From assembly GCA_965228955.1 (NCBI GenBank), contig OZ245848.1:930001-994000 (forward strand): a DNA stretch of 64,000 nucleotides, written 5' to 3'. The notes under the pieces are model-generated. The model ran no database searches. It was not told the origin of the DNA and saw only the letters and a program-made list of their open reading frames with translations. The DNA comes from JANSWY01 sp965228955 (GTDB lineage: Bacteria > Bacteroidota > Bacteroidia > Cytophagales > Cyclobacteriaceae). The position numbers and the translations under genes are program-made. The stretch's first letter is position 1. Each line of letters starts with the position of its first letter. Shown here piece after piece: positions 28,417 to 35,861 of the stretch.

Positions 28417-30384
28417 TTACTTAAAATATAGTTTTCTGGTAAACATATTTTGCTGATCCTGGCTCATTACGACCAGTAATTTAAAACCTGAAAGAACTTG
28501 CTGATTCTCAATTTCCAGGTTTCCCGTAAACTGTTGCTCCAAAACCAATCTTCCGTGCAGGTCGATTAGGTGTACTTCCAGATCCAACATATTTGGATTT
28601 TGGATGATCAGATTTGAGTAATTAGTTGTTATTTGAATGTCTTTAAATGCTTTCGAATTGGTGATGACTGCAGGTTCTTCTTCCAGTTCATATGCTTCAT
28701 CATCTGTTGGAATTGGCGTTCCTAAATCAGTACTGCTTCCGTCATGAAGTACTTGATACAAGTAGTTGTCATATGCGGTCACATTTCGCTCGGAGGAGAA
28801 ATCGAATACAGAGCTTTTATTCTCAACGAGGAATGATGAAAGATCTCCACTTGAGGAAATAGTATTGGTTCCATCTACATTTCCAACTCTCACAAATGAA
28901 CCTTCATTGATGTAAATCCCAAAAGCCAAGTTATTGTCTGCCATTAAAAAGGGGATAGAGGAGGTGGTGTTTTCGTAGAAGTCTGTTGTGGAACCATCAA
29001 TTGTATTTGGCATGATGGCAGTTGTTTTTAGTAAACCTAATCCCACCTCAAAATCAAGTCTGTTTCTGTAAGACGCATCTGCATCTGAGATGTGATTGGT
29101 AACAAATGATGGGCCCGCAAATCTGCTGTCTTCACCTATGAATCCGGTAATGATTTCGTTTCTGAATAGATGTGATCTTAACAATTCACCAGTTGGTCCT
29201 CCCTCCAGAAACTCTAAAAGATCTTCATGATCATTTGCTACAAAAAGTACTTTTTCTGATAGTCTGATTCGATTTCTGATGTACAGACTGTCTTCATGGT
29301 TGTAGTTTTCTGTAGTTGGTAAAACATCTACACTTGTTGCTCCATAAGTGAAAAGTCTACTTCTTATAGAATTTGCCATAGAAGTGTTTCCTGAAACCAA
29401 AATGATGTCGTCTTCTGCATTATTTTCATTTACAAAAGCATCCATAAAATCCAGATTGTCACCAATATCATCGCCACCACTCAGGTATACAATATAGTTG
29501 CCGTCTTCTTCATTCTGAGTGACAGCAGTGCTACTTGAAGGACCATTTGTAATTTCGAATGTGTTCAAGTTGATAGACTGTCCATCCACCAAAGAGATTG
29601 ATTCCATCGAATCGCTTGTGAATGTGTTATTAGTAAATTGGAAAGTACTTGGCTTGATAATAGTGATACCTCCAGTTCCATGAACTTCTGCCTGATTGTC
29701 TGAATCAATGCAAAGAGCAGTTTGGTCATCAACACCAATTCCGGCGATGCTTTCGCTTTGAGTAAGCTGCCAGTTGGCCATGAAAGCCATTAGTCTGAAG
29801 ATTCTCCCTCTTTCCACAAAGTGAGTATCGAAGATGAAACCTGGTTTTAGATCCAGAAAGTCATTTTCCAATACAAATCGTGAGGATTCAATATTGATCA
29901 ATCCATCATCTGGAAAAACTGATCCGTTTTGTGCAGTGAACACCACTTTTGATAAGATGGCCATTCCTGCTGAGGTTCCACCAAGTACACCACCTTCATT
30001 GTATTTGGCAGTGATGACATCCATAAAGTTGGTGCCTTTGTAGGTTTCGTAATAGTTGGATTGGTCTCCGCCTTTGAAGAAAAAGAAATCATATTGTGAA
30101 ATTGCTTCTTCCAGTTCTGCTGAGTTAGCATATTCTTCTGTATCGATTTGAAAGTTGACTGCTGCTTCTGCTCCCAGTTCCAGGAAGTAGTCTGGTAAGT
30201 CTTGTGTTTCTGAATTGTAGCTGATGATAGCTACTTTTTTGTTTGCTGCGTTTTCTATTCCCCAGGAGTAGGGCTCATCGCTCCAGCTGCCTTCTCCGCC
30301 ACCTCCAACAAGCAGCATCTTACCCTGACCAATGGCCTGAAAAGAAAGGAATACGCCAATAAGAATTGTATAGAAATATTGCAT
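28417..30384 (-). CDS. T9SS-exported cyanophycinase-like protein with tandem S51 domains
   Basis: 655 residues. Sec signal (about 1-20). First S51 domain (about 22-245): GGDQSNYYET loop, nucleophile Ser138 in VLGGTSAGMAIL, and FDTHFVERGRIFRL matching the cyanophycinase DxHFxxRxRxxRL signature, then GIGVDDQTALCID. Second domain (about 297-520) has the same outline (YLSGGDDIGDN, then TGFIGEDSRFAG) but no GxSAG nucleophile, so it looks inactive. The last 75 or so residues end in RKLYFK, a type A T9SS sorting domain, so the protein should be secreted or anchored outside. It probably makes the first cuts in cyanophycin granules. The gene has its own upstream motif copy at 30431-30455. Confidence 0.88.
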   Translation of the reverse strand: MQYFYTILIGVFLSFQAIGQGKMLLVGGGGEGSWSDEPYSWGIENAANKKVAIISYNSETQDLPDYFLELGAEAAVNFQIDTEEYANSAELEEAISQYDFFFFKGGDQSNYYETYKGTNFMDVITAKYNEGGVLGGTSAGMAILSKVVFTAQNGSVFPDDGLINIESSRFVLENDFLDLKPGFIFDTHFVERGRIFRLMAFMANWQLTQSESIAGIGVDDQTALCIDSDNQAEVHGTGGITIIKPSTFQFTNNTFTSDSMESISLVDGQSINLNTFEITNGPSSSTAVTQNEEDGNYIVYLSGGDDIGDNLDFMDAFVNENNAEDDIILVSGNTSMANSIRSRLFTYGATSVDVLPTTENYNHEDSLYIRNRIRLSEKVLFVANDHEDLLEFLEGGPTGELLRSHLFRNEIITGFIGEDSRFAGPSFVTNHISDADASYRNRLDFEVGLGLLKTTAIMPNTIDGSTTDFYENTTSSIPFLMADNNLAFGIYINEGSFVRVGNVDGTNTISSSGDLSSFLVENKSSVFDFSSERNVTAYDNYLYQVLHDGSSTDLGTPIPTDDEAYELEEEPAVITNSKAFKDIQITTNYSNLIIQNPNMLDLEVHLIDLHGRLVLEQQFTGNLEIENQQVLSGFKLLVVMSQDQQNMFTRKLYFK

Positions 30385-30430
30385 TGTAAGAAATTATAAA
30401 GTGAATAAAAATCCGGGCTTTATAAGTCTA

Positions 30431-30455
30431 CTAGCAGTTGAATATTGGTTGTAAG
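30431..30455 (-). promoter_or_regulatory. Candidate operator upstream of T9SS cyanophycinase (motif copy 2)
   Basis: Begins CTAGCAGTTGAATATTGG on the plus strand, differing from copy 3 at 5 of 25 positions, 47 bases before the start codon. Confidence 0.45.
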
Positions 30456-30630
30456 TTTTGCAATGACAAGGACTTCACATATGCCTGGCAGCATGTGCGA
30501 ATTATGTTTGCTTTGTATGTCAATTGTCCTTTCATCACGTTATTATGACCCTAATATTACGGTTAATTCTGGAAAAATAAAATTTTCAATTAGTCAGTTC
30601 CTTTGATTTTTTATTTGCTCAGGTAGTGAA

Positions 30631-30673
30631 ATAACCGTGATTTCTGGCTCTATTGGCTTTAAATCACGGTTAT
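30631..30673 (-). terminator. Hairpin after lipoprotein cyanophycinase gene
   Basis: 13-bp perfect arms ATAACCGTGATTT (30631-30643) and AAATCACGGTTAT (30661-30673), 17-base loop, followed on the minus strand by a short T run only. Confidence 0.7.
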
Positions 30674-30692
30674 AAATTTTGAGAAAAAAATC

Positions 30693-31745
30693 TTAAGAAG
30701 TCTTAAATCTTCCTCTGTCTACATAGAAATATTCCCAGGATCCCCCACTTCCTGAACTCCAGGTGTCAAGCCAGAAATATCTGGAACCACTGGAATTTCC
30801 CAGTACTTTGTAGACCTCAACTGCCTGTCTTCCACGGTACCAATCCAGTCTTTGTCCCGGACTGCAAACTTCCGGTCCGGAGCTATTTTGCTGGAGGAAG
30901 AATGCATAGCCAAATCCAAAAATAGAGGCACGTCCATTTTCGTCAATGCAAACAGCGGTATCCTCATCCACACCGATACCTTTTGCATTCCATCCCCAGT
31001 CTTCATTGGCTCTTGCCAGGAAAGTCATGTGTCTTCCACGTCGATCAGGGTTGTCGTAATGGGTGTCGGTGATGGTATTTTCCAGGTAAGGATTGTCCAG
31101 GAAGTTGCTTCTTTGCAGAGTGACATTGGAGTTGTATGGGTTTCTCATTGCGTCTCTGGATCTAATCGTTCCATTCTCTGCTGTGAAGTAGCCTTCACCC
31201 TGAATAGCACAACCTGCACTGGTACCACCAATTGGCACTCGCTTGGTGTTTCTGAGGTAGTTAATGGCATCTTCCACTCTGGTATCTTTCCAGAAATTGA
31301 CATAATCCCACTGATCACCACCAGCGATAAATAGTGCTTCTGCTTCACGGATAGTTTGCTCCACCTGGCTATTGTTGGCCAGACTTCTACTGTCGATGAG
31401 GAGAGTTTCTACGGAGTTTGCGTTACCGAGATCATAGATGTATTGGTTGTATCCAGTACTACCAGAAGCCCGTATTACCACAAAATCTCCTCCACCTGAT
31501 TTATTGATCATCCATTGAATGGCTTCATCCACATCCGGGCCGCCACCCATTAGAACCGTACCACCTGAAGTAGAGGTGGAAACATCTTGCGCGCTACCAA
31601 CTATCCCGATGGATGCTGGTGAATTTCCGGCCGCAGCTGATGGGGTTTCCAAAAGCTGTTCCGTAGTAGAGAACTCGTCCTGACATGCTGAAAACAGCAA
31701 TACAGCGATTAGTGAAAACAAGGGTTTTCTGATTGAACTGTACAT
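30693..31745 (-). CDS. Cyanophycinase-like (S51) lipoprotein, predicted surface exposed
   Basis: 350 residues. Lipobox Cys21 (LLFSACQDEFS); the Asp-Glu after Cys fits a surface-export signal. S51 features: FIAGGDQWDYVNFW, nucleophile Ser176 in PIGGTSAGCAIQG, TDTHYDNPDRRGRHMTFLA in the position of the His/Arg signature, and GIGVDEDTAVCID. It is more divergent than its two relatives in the window and has a C-terminal Trp/Tyr-rich extension (about 300-350). It heads the locus and has the third motif copy 212 bases upstream. Cyanophycin or another beta-linked peptide is the likely substrate; specificity is unproven. Confidence 0.85.
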   Translation of the reverse strand: MYSSIRKPLFSLIAVLLFSACQDEFSTTEQLLETPSAAAGNSPASIGIVGSAQDVSTSTSGGTVLMGGGPDVDEAIQWMINKSGGGDFVVIRASGSTGYNQYIYDLGNANSVETLLIDSRSLANNSQVEQTIREAEALFIAGGDQWDYVNFWKDTRVEDAINYLRNTKRVPIGGTSAGCAIQGEGYFTAENGTIRSRDAMRNPYNSNVTLQRSNFLDNPYLENTITDTHYDNPDRRGRHMTFLARANEDWGWNAKGIGVDEDTAVCIDENGRASIFGFGYAFFLQQNSSGPEVCSPGQRLDWYRGRQAVEVYKVLGNSSGSRYFWLDTWSSGSGGSWEYFYVDRGRFKTS

Positions 31746-31829
31746 AGTTTGTATGTTTGGTTAGAAAAATTACAAGGCAAGTAACCAGGCCAACCAACAG
31801 CGCTACATCAGCAAGATACTAGTCAATGC

Positions 31830-31876
31830 CAGTCGCTCGGTTTTACCGAGTGACGACTATAGCTTTGGACTCTGCC
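31830..31876. repeat. REP-like palindrome, copy 2
   Basis: Hairpin CTCGGT-TTT-ACCGAG with GTC/GAC extension as in copies 1 and 3; the second hairpin has decayed. Same orientation as the other copies. Lies about 85 bases upstream of the first cyanophycin-locus gene. Confidence 0.85.
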
Positions 31877-31956
31877 CCAATGAAATAATCACATTACAGC
31901 AGCGCAGTAAATTTGAAATTTCGAAGAAATAAAAAGAAGACCTGGTAGGGGAAATC

Positions 31957-31981
31957 CTAGCAGTTGAAAATAGGCTGAAGG
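31957..31981 (-). promoter_or_regulatory. Candidate operator upstream of lipoprotein cyanophycinase (motif copy 3)
   Basis: Begins CTAGCAGTTGAAAATAGG on the plus strand, closest to the consensus of the three copies; 212 bases upstream of the start codon at 31745. Confidence 0.45.
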
Positions 31982-32250
31982 TTTCTGAGATGTACGGGTT
32001 TAATTGGCGTAGCAAAGATCTGCTTTAAGGTGCCAAAGTATGTTTGAGTAGTACATTCCATGAGTGGAATATAAGAGGGGAATTTCTAAAAGCCAAATTT
32101 AGTGTGGTTTAATTGGTTAAACGGTAGGAATATTTTGTGAATTAAGAAATGGCGGAATATTATTCTTTGCTGATTATACGCATTGGTTGTCGGTTGACGG
32201 TTGACTGTTGTCGGATTTTTTGGATTAGAGTAGAAATTGTTTGTGATTGC

Positions 32251-32330
32251 TTTACCCTTGTATTCCCTAAAGGGAAAATTCAAGAGTGCTTAAGTTTTCC
32301 CCTTTAGGGGTGCAGGGGTGAGAGTCCTTT
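32251..32330. repeat. CCCTAAAGGG hairpin repeat, copy A
   Basis: CCCTAAAGGGAAAA (32265-32278) pairs with TTTTCCCCTTTAGGGG (32295-32310). Copy B is at 32641-32715, about 90 percent alike over 65 bases, including the trailing CAGGGGTGAGAGT. Same orientation. Confidence 0.8.
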
Positions 32331-32477
32331 TGCATATTGGTCACTCCTTTAGGTGAGGATCCGGGTTGCGAGTTGCGAGTTTTCGGGTTGTAGTTGTAGC
32401 TGGGACTTTGTGCTAATAGAGACTGTTGACAGTTATCGGTTGACAGTTATTGCAGTGAGATTTTTCAACATGCGTAC

Positions 32478-32520
32478 CGTCATTCCTGACGAAGTGAAAC
32501 GGAGATCAGGAATCCCGTTA
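32478..32520 (+). repeat. Half copy of the CGTCATTCC MITE-like element
   Basis: CGTCATTCCTGACGAAGTG to ATCAGGAATCCCG; matches the left half of the full copies at 51427-51549 and 47641-47773 (inverted). ATTCCTGA and TCAGGAAT pair as a hairpin. Confidence 0.75.
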
Positions 32521-32640
32521 CAGTGTCCGCCGTAGCTTTCACTATTGGCCATAACCTTGCTTGTCCACAAAAGCCTTAGGGTAGGTTGCTTGCTGGGGAC
32601 TTAGCGTAGGAGGACTTTCAGTACTCATGTCCTTTGGAAG

Positions 32641-32715
32641 CTTCACCCTTTTATTCCCTAAAGGGAAAATTCATGAGTGCTTATGTTTTCCCCTTTAGGG
32701 GCCAGGGGTGAGAGT
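32641..32715. repeat. CCCTAAAGGG hairpin repeat, copy B
   Basis: Second copy of the element at 32251-32330, ending about 55 bases before the S41 peptidase stop codon; could serve as its transcription end. Confidence 0.8.
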
Positions 32716-32771
32716 AATCGAGTTCATTGAGAAAAGGCTAGAGTCCTTTTTGGATATGAGCTTCTAACCCA

Positions 32772-34103
32772 TTACTTCCTAAGAATTTCAAGAAGCTTCA
32801 ACAGCTCTTCATCTATTGCACCTGAAGGTTCCACTCCTTCTGGAAATGTATTCTTAAATCGGTCAGCCATATATGAGACAGTCAAATATGCATTCAAATT
32901 ACTGTCGATCGGAAATTCCTGACGGGCGGTGGCTAAACCTCTTGTTTTGGTTCCCAAAAGCGTTGTTCTCGGCCTGCCAGATAATGTTATTGCAACTGCT
33001 TCCCCGCTACTTGCAGTTCTTCTTGCTATCAGACATAGTATCGCTATTTCCTGCAATGAACTTTCATCATTTACTTTGACTATCCATGGAGCATAATTGT
33101 TGTCAGTTTCAACAAAATAGCCTACCGTATCAGTTTTAAATAAATCAGAAATACCTTCAAGCATTGCCCACATATGGCCACCGGTATTCCATCTTAGATC
33201 CAGTATGAGTGTATCGCTTTTATTGTCAATTTGTGATAATGCGGACCTTAAATCATTGACATATTTCTTAAAAGGGTCTGTATTTCTAGCTCCCAGAAAC
33301 CCCGGTACCTTCAAGTAAGCAAAGTTGTTATACTGTTTTAACCCAACCTCCTCTTTTTTACCAGGATTCCCTCCAGTCACAACTAAATCAATACTACCAT
33401 GAATATCACCGATATCATCTAACAAAAGATTACCTAATGATTCGAACTCTATAGCAGAAACTACTTGCTTTGCATACGCTTGGTATTTTTCAATAATATT
33501 CTCTGTTAAATTCTCTTTGTATAAGGAGTTGTTGGAAATATCTGAAATAAGTGTTTCCAGTGCCCCTTCATATTCACCCGACGAATTATTCCTTATATTC
33601 AATTCAATATCATCATACCAAATTTTTCCATACCCAGCCATCATCGGACCTAAATCTATGTTATTCCAGCTTTTATCAGTAAACACAATAACAGACTTTT
33701 CAATCCAATCACTTGAACCTCGTAGTTTATCGTTTCTCATGTTAGAATAAAAAACCCTATCTCCATTACTGTTATAAGCACCAACGTAAAAACCTCCATA
33801 TCCCCTGAAAATACTGTCAAACTTTACTTTGAATTTGATTTTCAGAACGCTGTTTTTTGTTGTGTCCAGTTTGATATTTTGAATGACACCCAATGCACCA
33901 TTGATATTTTGATTAACTACTTTGAGGCTATATTTCCCTGAGTAGGAGTCCTCATCCTGTGTTATCAACTCCGGGTGATCTGAGAGTTGCCAAACAAACT
34001 GATCACTATCCATTGAAGCTTCAAAACTCCCATTGAGAATTGATTGTGAGTGTAGCTGAAAAGTCGAAATAATGATTGATAAAAAACAGAATATGAATTT
34101 CAT
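32772..34103 (-). CDS. S41-family (tail-specific) peptidase with N-terminal beta-sandwich
   Basis: 443 residues with signal peptide (about 1-19). Residues about 20-170 look like a carbohydrate-binding-like beta sandwich (begins SILNGSFEAS). Residues about 215-440 are the S41 catalytic core: LILDLRWNTGGH, then nucleophile Ser in ARRTASSGEAVAITLSGRP, and TKTRGLATA. It has no PDZ domain that I can see. A periplasmic or secreted endopeptidase of the C-terminal-processing class; substrate unknown. It lies just upstream of the cyanophycin locus on the same strand but is separated from it by 1 kb of repeats. Confidence 0.85.
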   Translation of the reverse strand: MKFIFCFLSIIISTFQLHSQSILNGSFEASMDSDQFVWQLSDHPELITQDEDSYSGKYSLKVVNQNINGALGVIQNIKLDTTKNSVLKIKFKVKFDSIFRGYGGFYVGAYNSNGDRVFYSNMRNDKLRGSSDWIEKSVIVFTDKSWNNIDLGPMMAGYGKIWYDDIELNIRNNSSGEYEGALETLISDISNNSLYKENLTENIIEKYQAYAKQVVSAIEFESLGNLLLDDIGDIHGSIDLVVTGGNPGKKEEVGLKQYNNFAYLKVPGFLGARNTDPFKKYVNDLRSALSQIDNKSDTLILDLRWNTGGHMWAMLEGISDLFKTDTVGYFVETDNNYAPWIVKVNDESSLQEIAILCLIARRTASSGEAVAITLSGRPRTTLLGTKTRGLATARQEFPIDSNLNAYLTVSYMADRFKNTFPEGVEPSGAIDEELLKLLEILRK

Positions 34104-34124
34104 GATAGTTGAATTTGTGGTACC

Positions 34125-34132
34125 AAATATAG
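34125..34132 (-). promoter_or_regulatory. -7 promoter element of the S41 peptidase gene
   Basis: TATATTTG on the minus strand fits TAnnTTTG, 22 bases before the start codon. The -33 box is not evident. Confidence 0.4.
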
Positions 34133-34190
34133 TAGATATCCTTTAATGTAACTAGAGCTGAGAGGTGGTAACAGTCGCTTGGTGAAATCA

Positions 34191-34238
34191 CAGTCGCTCG
34201 GTTTCACCGAGTGACGACTATCCCCAAGGCCTCTGGCA
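34191..34238. repeat. REP-like palindrome, copy 3, beside transposase remnant
   Basis: GCTCGGTTTCACCGAGTGAC hairpin followed by AAGGCC-TCT-GGC. A degenerate partial unit (CAGTCGCTTGGTGAAATCA) precedes it at 34172-34190. Lies 12 bases from the transposase remnant. Confidence 0.85.
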
Positions 34239-34250
34239 TTTTTCCCAAAT

Positions 34251-34355
34251 TCATTCCACCAATTTCGCTCTTAACTGAGTATACTTAGTGGCACTACTGT
34301 AAACCCAAGATTCAACGTCTGTAACTAATCCTGCAGCCACATTGCGCTCATTGTC
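34251..34355 (-). pseudogene. C-terminal remnant of a REP-associated tyrosine transposase (RAYT)
   Basis: Translating the minus strand from 34355 gives DNERNVAAGLVTDVES..., with NVAAGLVTDVESWVYSSA, then a stop at 34251. This matches the conserved C-terminus of Y1/RAYT transposases (NPVxAGLVxxPxxWxYSSA). Only about 34 residues remain; the HUH and Tyr catalytic parts are gone. It begins directly after the stop codon of the DUF3592-like gene, in the same frame, and is followed by REP-like copy 3, as expected for RAYT-REP pairs. Confidence 0.8.
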
Positions 34356-34754
34356 TTAAAGCAAATCATAAATCTCTTTCCCAATTCCAACCAAAATCAG
34401 GATAATCGCAATCCATATGTATTTTGAGGAACTGAAAGCATGTCGATAGTAAATTGTATTGTCATGAACTACAATCTCAACTTCATCATCTATTTGAAAG
34501 TATCTTCCAGAGCTTTTGGCGTATTTTATAAATCCTGTTTGCAACCTGTTTTGGGCATCATAATATTCTACAATTGGGTATTCAAGAGTGGTCCAACTTC
34601 CTGCTACTCTTTCCATTCTTTGTTCATAGTCAATGACTAGTCCTACAGTTGGGTAACCTTCTTTGACAATTGCATTCATCCGAACTTTTCCAAAGACATG
34701 GATCAGATAAACTACAATGCCAACAATGATAATATGATAGCCAAGTATTTCCAA
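34356..34754 (-). CDS. DUF3592-like small membrane protein
   Basis: 132 residues with an N-terminal span (about 5-22), a beta-rich extracytoplasmic domain of about 80 residues and a C-terminal span (about 112-130). The layout and the motif PIVEYYDAQNR followed by DDEVEIVVHD match DUF3592 proteins. Function unknown. The stop codon directly abuts the transposase remnant, so the native C-terminus may have been altered by that insertion. Confidence 0.7.
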   Translation of the reverse strand: MEILGYHIIIVGIVVYLIHVFGKVRMNAIVKEGYPTVGLVIDYEQRMERVAGSWTTLEYPIVEYYDAQNRLQTGFIKYAKSSGRYFQIDDEVEIVVHDNTIYYRHAFSSSKYIWIAIILILVGIGKEIYDLL

Positions 34755-34806
34755 AGAGAGATAGTTACGTAAATTTTTGACAAATATAATGCACTAACTT
34801 AAACCA

Positions 34807-35142
34807 CTAGATACATTGCACAGACCTCTCGATGCACTGCACAAGCTGCTCGATGCATTGCATAAACCCCTCGATGCACTGCATAAGCTGCTCAATGTGC
34901 TGCATAATCCCCTCGATGGTCTGCATAAACATCTCTAAACGTTGCATAAAGCGCTCGATACACTGCATAAACAACTTACGTCATTACATAAGGCGCTTAC
35001 TACTTTGCATAGAGGATTTATATCGCTACATAATGAACTTACCTGGCTGCATATTCATCTTACAGGTATACATAAAGCGCTTACATGATTGCAAAGCCCT
35101 GTTACATCGTTGCACAATGCATTTACATGGCTGCATTCCACC
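34807..35142. repeat. 21-bp tandem satellite, 16 units
   Basis: Sixteen consecutive 21-base units, the first eight of type CTCGATGCACTGCATAA.. and the last eight of type CTTACATGGCTGCATAA.., with the TGCATAA core most constant. Every unit is exactly 21 long with no indels. In one plus frame the first block reads as heptads LDALHKP/LDALHKL and the second as LTxLHKA, but stops interrupt it. Confidence 0.9.
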
Positions 35143-35235
35143 CAATCTGAGTCTCTCGAAGAGGACTCTGATTCATTACAATCACTTTTACGAGTCCTGG
35201 GTAAATCAGTGTACCTTTCAGGAGACTCTGATTGG
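35142..35235. repeat. 94-bp element with 14-bp terminal inverted repeats
   Basis: Ends CCAATCTGAGTCTC (35142-35155) and GAGACTCTGATTGG (35222-35235), complementary at 13 of 14 positions. A second dyad GAGTCTCTCGAAGAGGACTC lies inside the left end. Looks like a miniature mobile element or a long hairpin. Confidence 0.6.
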
Positions 35236-35276
35236 GAGCGAGTGAACGATCTCTTTTTGTAGTTTCGAATCGGGAA

Positions 35277-35861
35277 TTAATCCAGGAAAAATTGCAATCC
35301 CACTCCAAGTGAAATTGAGTTGTTCTTGAATGTGAAACCTTGTTTAGTATCAGAATGGAGATAGGTAAGTGAACCTTCAATCGCAATATTTTCTCGTATG
35401 AAAAAATCGTAACCAAAGCTCCCTGAGTATGTATAAGTGGTTATGTCCGTTTTGATTTCAGATTCGTCACCAGCATTAACAAAGTTTTCTGTTTGATTCT
35501 GATACCTTATTCCGAAGCTTGCTGAGGTAAAGAAGTTTCCTGTGAAGTAATATCTGACAAATGGAGTTGCTCCAACACCGTAATTTCTTCTGTCATAGCT
35601 GTCACTTGTCTGTCTAAAATCAGTGTCCTGATTGTTTGATGTCAAGAGGATTCCGATTCCTCCAACTAAGTTAGGAGTAAGAAAATATCCATAATTAGGG
35701 GAAATGGATATAAATGTTGATTTCGAAACGCTGGCAGGAGCAGAAGTCTCGTTGAATGAAGCTCCAATTCCACCTCCAATTAATTTGGTCCCTTTGCCGA
35801 AATTTTGGCCGACCAAAAGGTGGGAAGACATCAATGCTAAAAGTAATATCAGGGTTCTCAT
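35277..35861 (-). CDS. Outer membrane beta-barrel protein
   Basis: 194 residues. Signal peptide (MRTLILLLALMSSHLLVGQ), then alternating hydrophobic/polar strands with Gly and aromatic residues and a C-terminal strand ending ISLGVGLQFFLD. This fits an 8-strand barrel of the OmpW/OmpX-like porin-family fold common in Bacteroidota. No enzymatic motif. Function unknown. Confidence 0.8.
   Translation of the reverse strand: MRTLILLLALMSSHLLVGQNFGKGTKLIGGGIGASFNETSAPASVSKSTFISISPNYGYFLTPNLVGGIGILLTSNNQDTDFRQTSDSYDRRNYGVGATPFVRYYFTGNFFTSASFGIRYQNQTENFVNAGDESEIKTDITTYTYSGSFGYDFFIRENIAIEGSLTYLHSDTKQGFTFKNNSISLGVGLQFFLD

Larger units (their letters stand above)
30385..30692. other. Intergenic stretch between the two upstream S51 genes
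   Basis: No gene seen. It contains the second copy of the locus motif (30431-30455) and a terminator hairpin (30631-30673). The rest is AT-rich without recognisable features. Confidence 0.7.
31746..32771. other. 1-kb intergenic region rich in repeats
   Basis: No gene seen. It holds REP-like copy 2 (31830-31876), locus motif copy 3 (31957-31981), three 7-base arrays (32185-32212, 32365-32399, 32424-32451), a half copy of the CGTCATTCC element (32478-32520) and two copies of a CCCTAAAGGG hairpin repeat (32251-32330, 32641-32715). Confidence 0.8.
34755..35276. other. Gap holding a 21-bp satellite and a small inverted-repeat element
   Basis: No convincing gene. The satellite occupies 34807-35142 and the inverted-repeat element 35142-35235. 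A 137-codon frame across this block is explained by the satellite and is not taken as a gene. Confidence 0.7.

Noticed and set aside
34832..35245. Plus-strand frame of 137 codons with Cys-rich heptads (MHCISCS-like)
   Set aside because: It is a translation of the 21-bp satellite and the inverted-repeat element next to it; no start signal, and composition is unlike any protein here.
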